A program made the translations under genes and the position numbers. From Eudromia elegans (lineage: Eukaryota; Chordata; Aves; Tinamiformes; Tinamidae), in the NCBI GenBank assembly GCA_003342815.1, contig PTEX01000119.1, forward strand, positions 1,671,035 to 1,735,034: 64,000 nt of DNA. Direction: 5' to 3'. The notes beneath the pieces were generated by a model that made no database searches, was not told where the DNA came from, and worked only from the letters and a program-made list of their open reading frames with translations. This document shows, in pieces, positions 62,232 to 64,000 of the stretch (position 1 is its first letter; the number at the start of each line of letters is the position of its first letter).

Positions 62232-64000
62232 GTATGTTCATTGAACTTTGAAATTTATATTATACACCTCCTTTTAAGAGAAATGATGTTAGAAGGAAAG
62301 TTCTAACTGTTAGAAATTCAGAATTTCAAATTATCACTATAGTTTACGAAGCTGAACTTTAAAAGATGTTGCATGCCTTTTTTTGTTTGCTTTTAATTTC
62401 TTGTTCAATGTTCCTGGTGAATATTTGGTTGTTTTTTTTTTTTTTAAAAAAAAGGGAAGAAATCTTCCCACACCCTTGTTTTTAAGGTTGACACTCCAAC
62501 TGTTTCTATTAAGCAAATAAACTTAGGTTACTGGCACTGCCATAGTTTGTAGCAGTAGTGTTATTAAAATAATTCCTCCCCAGCCTGATATTTTGCAGAG
62601 CAGCCGGTCGTGGTGCTTGCTGTGCTTTAGGGTGGAGGCTTTTTTAGGCCAGCGTTTTCTCTCCGGTGGTGTTGTACATGAGCGATGCGTGTCCTCGCTG
62701 CGGCGCTCGGCCGTCTGCTCCCAGCAGGAGCCGGGTGCTGGTTTGGGCACTCGGGTGGTTATCCAGCCCCGGGGGAGCTGGCTCCGCTCCCAGCTTGGCA
62801 GCTCAGCCCCGGCCTCCCTCAGCCTTTCTCAGAAGAACGTATTTGTTTAAAGTTTTTGCCTCCACGTGGCTCTGCCTTTCCTCTCTCTTCGAGTAACTCC
62901 AGACAGTGTAATAACGGCAACGTGAAGTGAAGGCTTGTTTAGCGAGATGGACTGCAGGTTTGCAAATGGGAGGCTGCAAGCCTGATAAAAGCAGTCCTGT
63001 GTGTGCTTAGTGGGATTTGACATCAGCACCACTGTGTTGCTTTGGTGCGTGCTGGTTAGAGATGCCCAGGCTAGCAGAGGTGCTGGTTAATGGGCTCCTG
63101 GAGATGGAGCCGCTGTGCCCCCTTAGCTCAAGGTGCTGCCCTGTCCCGACACCTTAGCTCAACAGACCATTTCCTTTTGGCCTGCGAAACACCCAGGCCA
63201 CTTATTTGAGTAAAGCAAAGTGTGACGGGCATTTAAGGACCACTTCCTTTTGGCCTTAATCTTCTTAGTACAGTCGTAGTGTGTTCTTTATGTGCTCCAC
63301 CTTCAGCCATGGTTACTACTAATAAGATTCAAATATGGTCTGATATGAGGAATTTTGCACAAATGTGTGCAACACAAACACACTCTAGCAGACGCTGTGG
63401 CCTTTACCAGTGCTTTATAGAGATTATTGCTGATAATTGCAATGCATGCAAATGCAGCAGATAAGTACTTTGCTTGAGGATGCCCAGAGCTGCAAACTCT
63501 TTTCCCTTCTTTTTCTGTTCCCATGTGCAAATTTTACTGAATCACACTTAAATCAAGCAGTGGTTTTCTCCGCCGTACTTATAATCTTTTACTAGTAGCT
63601 TCTATGCCATATCTGTGATGTGTTTTGCATAGCATGGTAGTTTTGCACACCTTGAGATGTTGAGCTGCTACTTCCACCACGACCTGCACTGAAATGGGTA
63701 GTCCTCTCTGCCTCTGGTGTCCACTACCCTGCCTAGTGCCAGCCTAAGCAGCGATGCCATGGTTCAAGAAGTTGAAATCTGGCAGAAAACTAGACTGTTT
63801 TTCTTCTGCTATATCGGACCCAGCCACACAAATACAAGGATTTAGCTCGAGAGAACAAAGTGTAAGGACAATATTTAAGCTCACTTAAGCAGGTTTGGAG
63901 CTGCAGTGATGGGGTTATGGTATCTGGCTGTGGGCTAGCAGGGATTAGAGGGTGTGGATGATTCTGGGTTTGTCCTCTTCAAGTAGGTGTTTTGGTAATT
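62232..64000 (+). other. SEMA4D: SEMA4D coding intron 3 (5' part)
   Basis: Intron running off the right edge. Contains the GC-rich islet at about 62600-62850. No further exon was found to 64000. Confidence 0.75.
62600..62850. promoter_or_regulatory. CpG-rich islet within coding intron 3
   Basis: A patch of high GC with many CpG (GCGATGCGTGTCCTCGCTGC and CGGCGCTCGGCCG type strings). It lies just after the third coding exon. Could be an internal regulatory element. No donor suggests an alternative first exon. Confidence 0.3.

Noticed and set aside
1-64000. tRNA, rRNA, CRISPR array, prokaryotic operon or viral genome
   Set aside because: No cloverleaf with A/B boxes, no spaced identical repeats of CRISPR type and no bacterial gene density. 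The intron/exon gene and CR1 show vertebrate nuclear DNA.

Overview
The window looks like nuclear DNA of a bird. A CR1 retrotransposon 3' end of the chicken-type LINE family lies near 22.3-22.6 kb, the sequence is intron-dominated with long AT-rich tracts broken by small CpG-rich islets, and the only recognisable gene is a vertebrate class 4 semaphorin. Conserved synteny (human 9q22 corresponds to the avian Z) would put the locus on chromosome Z, but this is inference because no neighbouring gene is visible.

The gene is SEMA4D (CD100), read on the + strand. Only its 5' end is present. A CpG island occupies about 1-1100 and is the probable promoter and first non-coding exon region. It is followed by about 57 kb of 5'-UTR intron. 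The translation-start exon is at about 58002-58396 (ATG at 58303), followed by coding exon 2 (60735-60880) and coding exon 3 (62169-62231). Together the three exons encode the first 101 residues: a signal peptide, the mature N-terminus with the motif PRITWEHRE, and the first blade of the sema beta-propeller. Exon phases (1, then 0, then 0) join cleanly, and all splice sites follow GT-AG. The rest of the protein (remaining sema domain, PSI, Ig, transmembrane and cytoplasmic tail) lies beyond the right edge.

The long 5' intron contains no second gene that I can support. It does hold: a G-rich 17/18-bp tandem repeat inside the CpG island; a 66-78 bp GC-rich minisatellite of about 12 copies at 24.84-25.70 kb; a CR1 fragment; two faint ancient-repeat candidates; several CpG-rich islets (about 5.3, 9.9, 15.1, 17.2, 24.3, 30.3 and 40.7 kb); short tandem duplications; simple repeats; and two notable inverted repeats. 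There are a few strong transcription-factor-like motifs: a perfect oestrogen-response-element palindrome at 44.70 kb, an RFX X-box at 7.48 kb and a CTCF-like core at 36.74 kb. A 64-bp segment at 52260-52323 has good splice signals on both sides and no ATG, and is my best candidate for an internal 5'-UTR exon.

No tRNA, rRNA, CRISPR array, prokaryotic operon or clearly novel coding system was found. The open frames in the GC-rich islets and the minisatellite are explained by base composition or periodicity.
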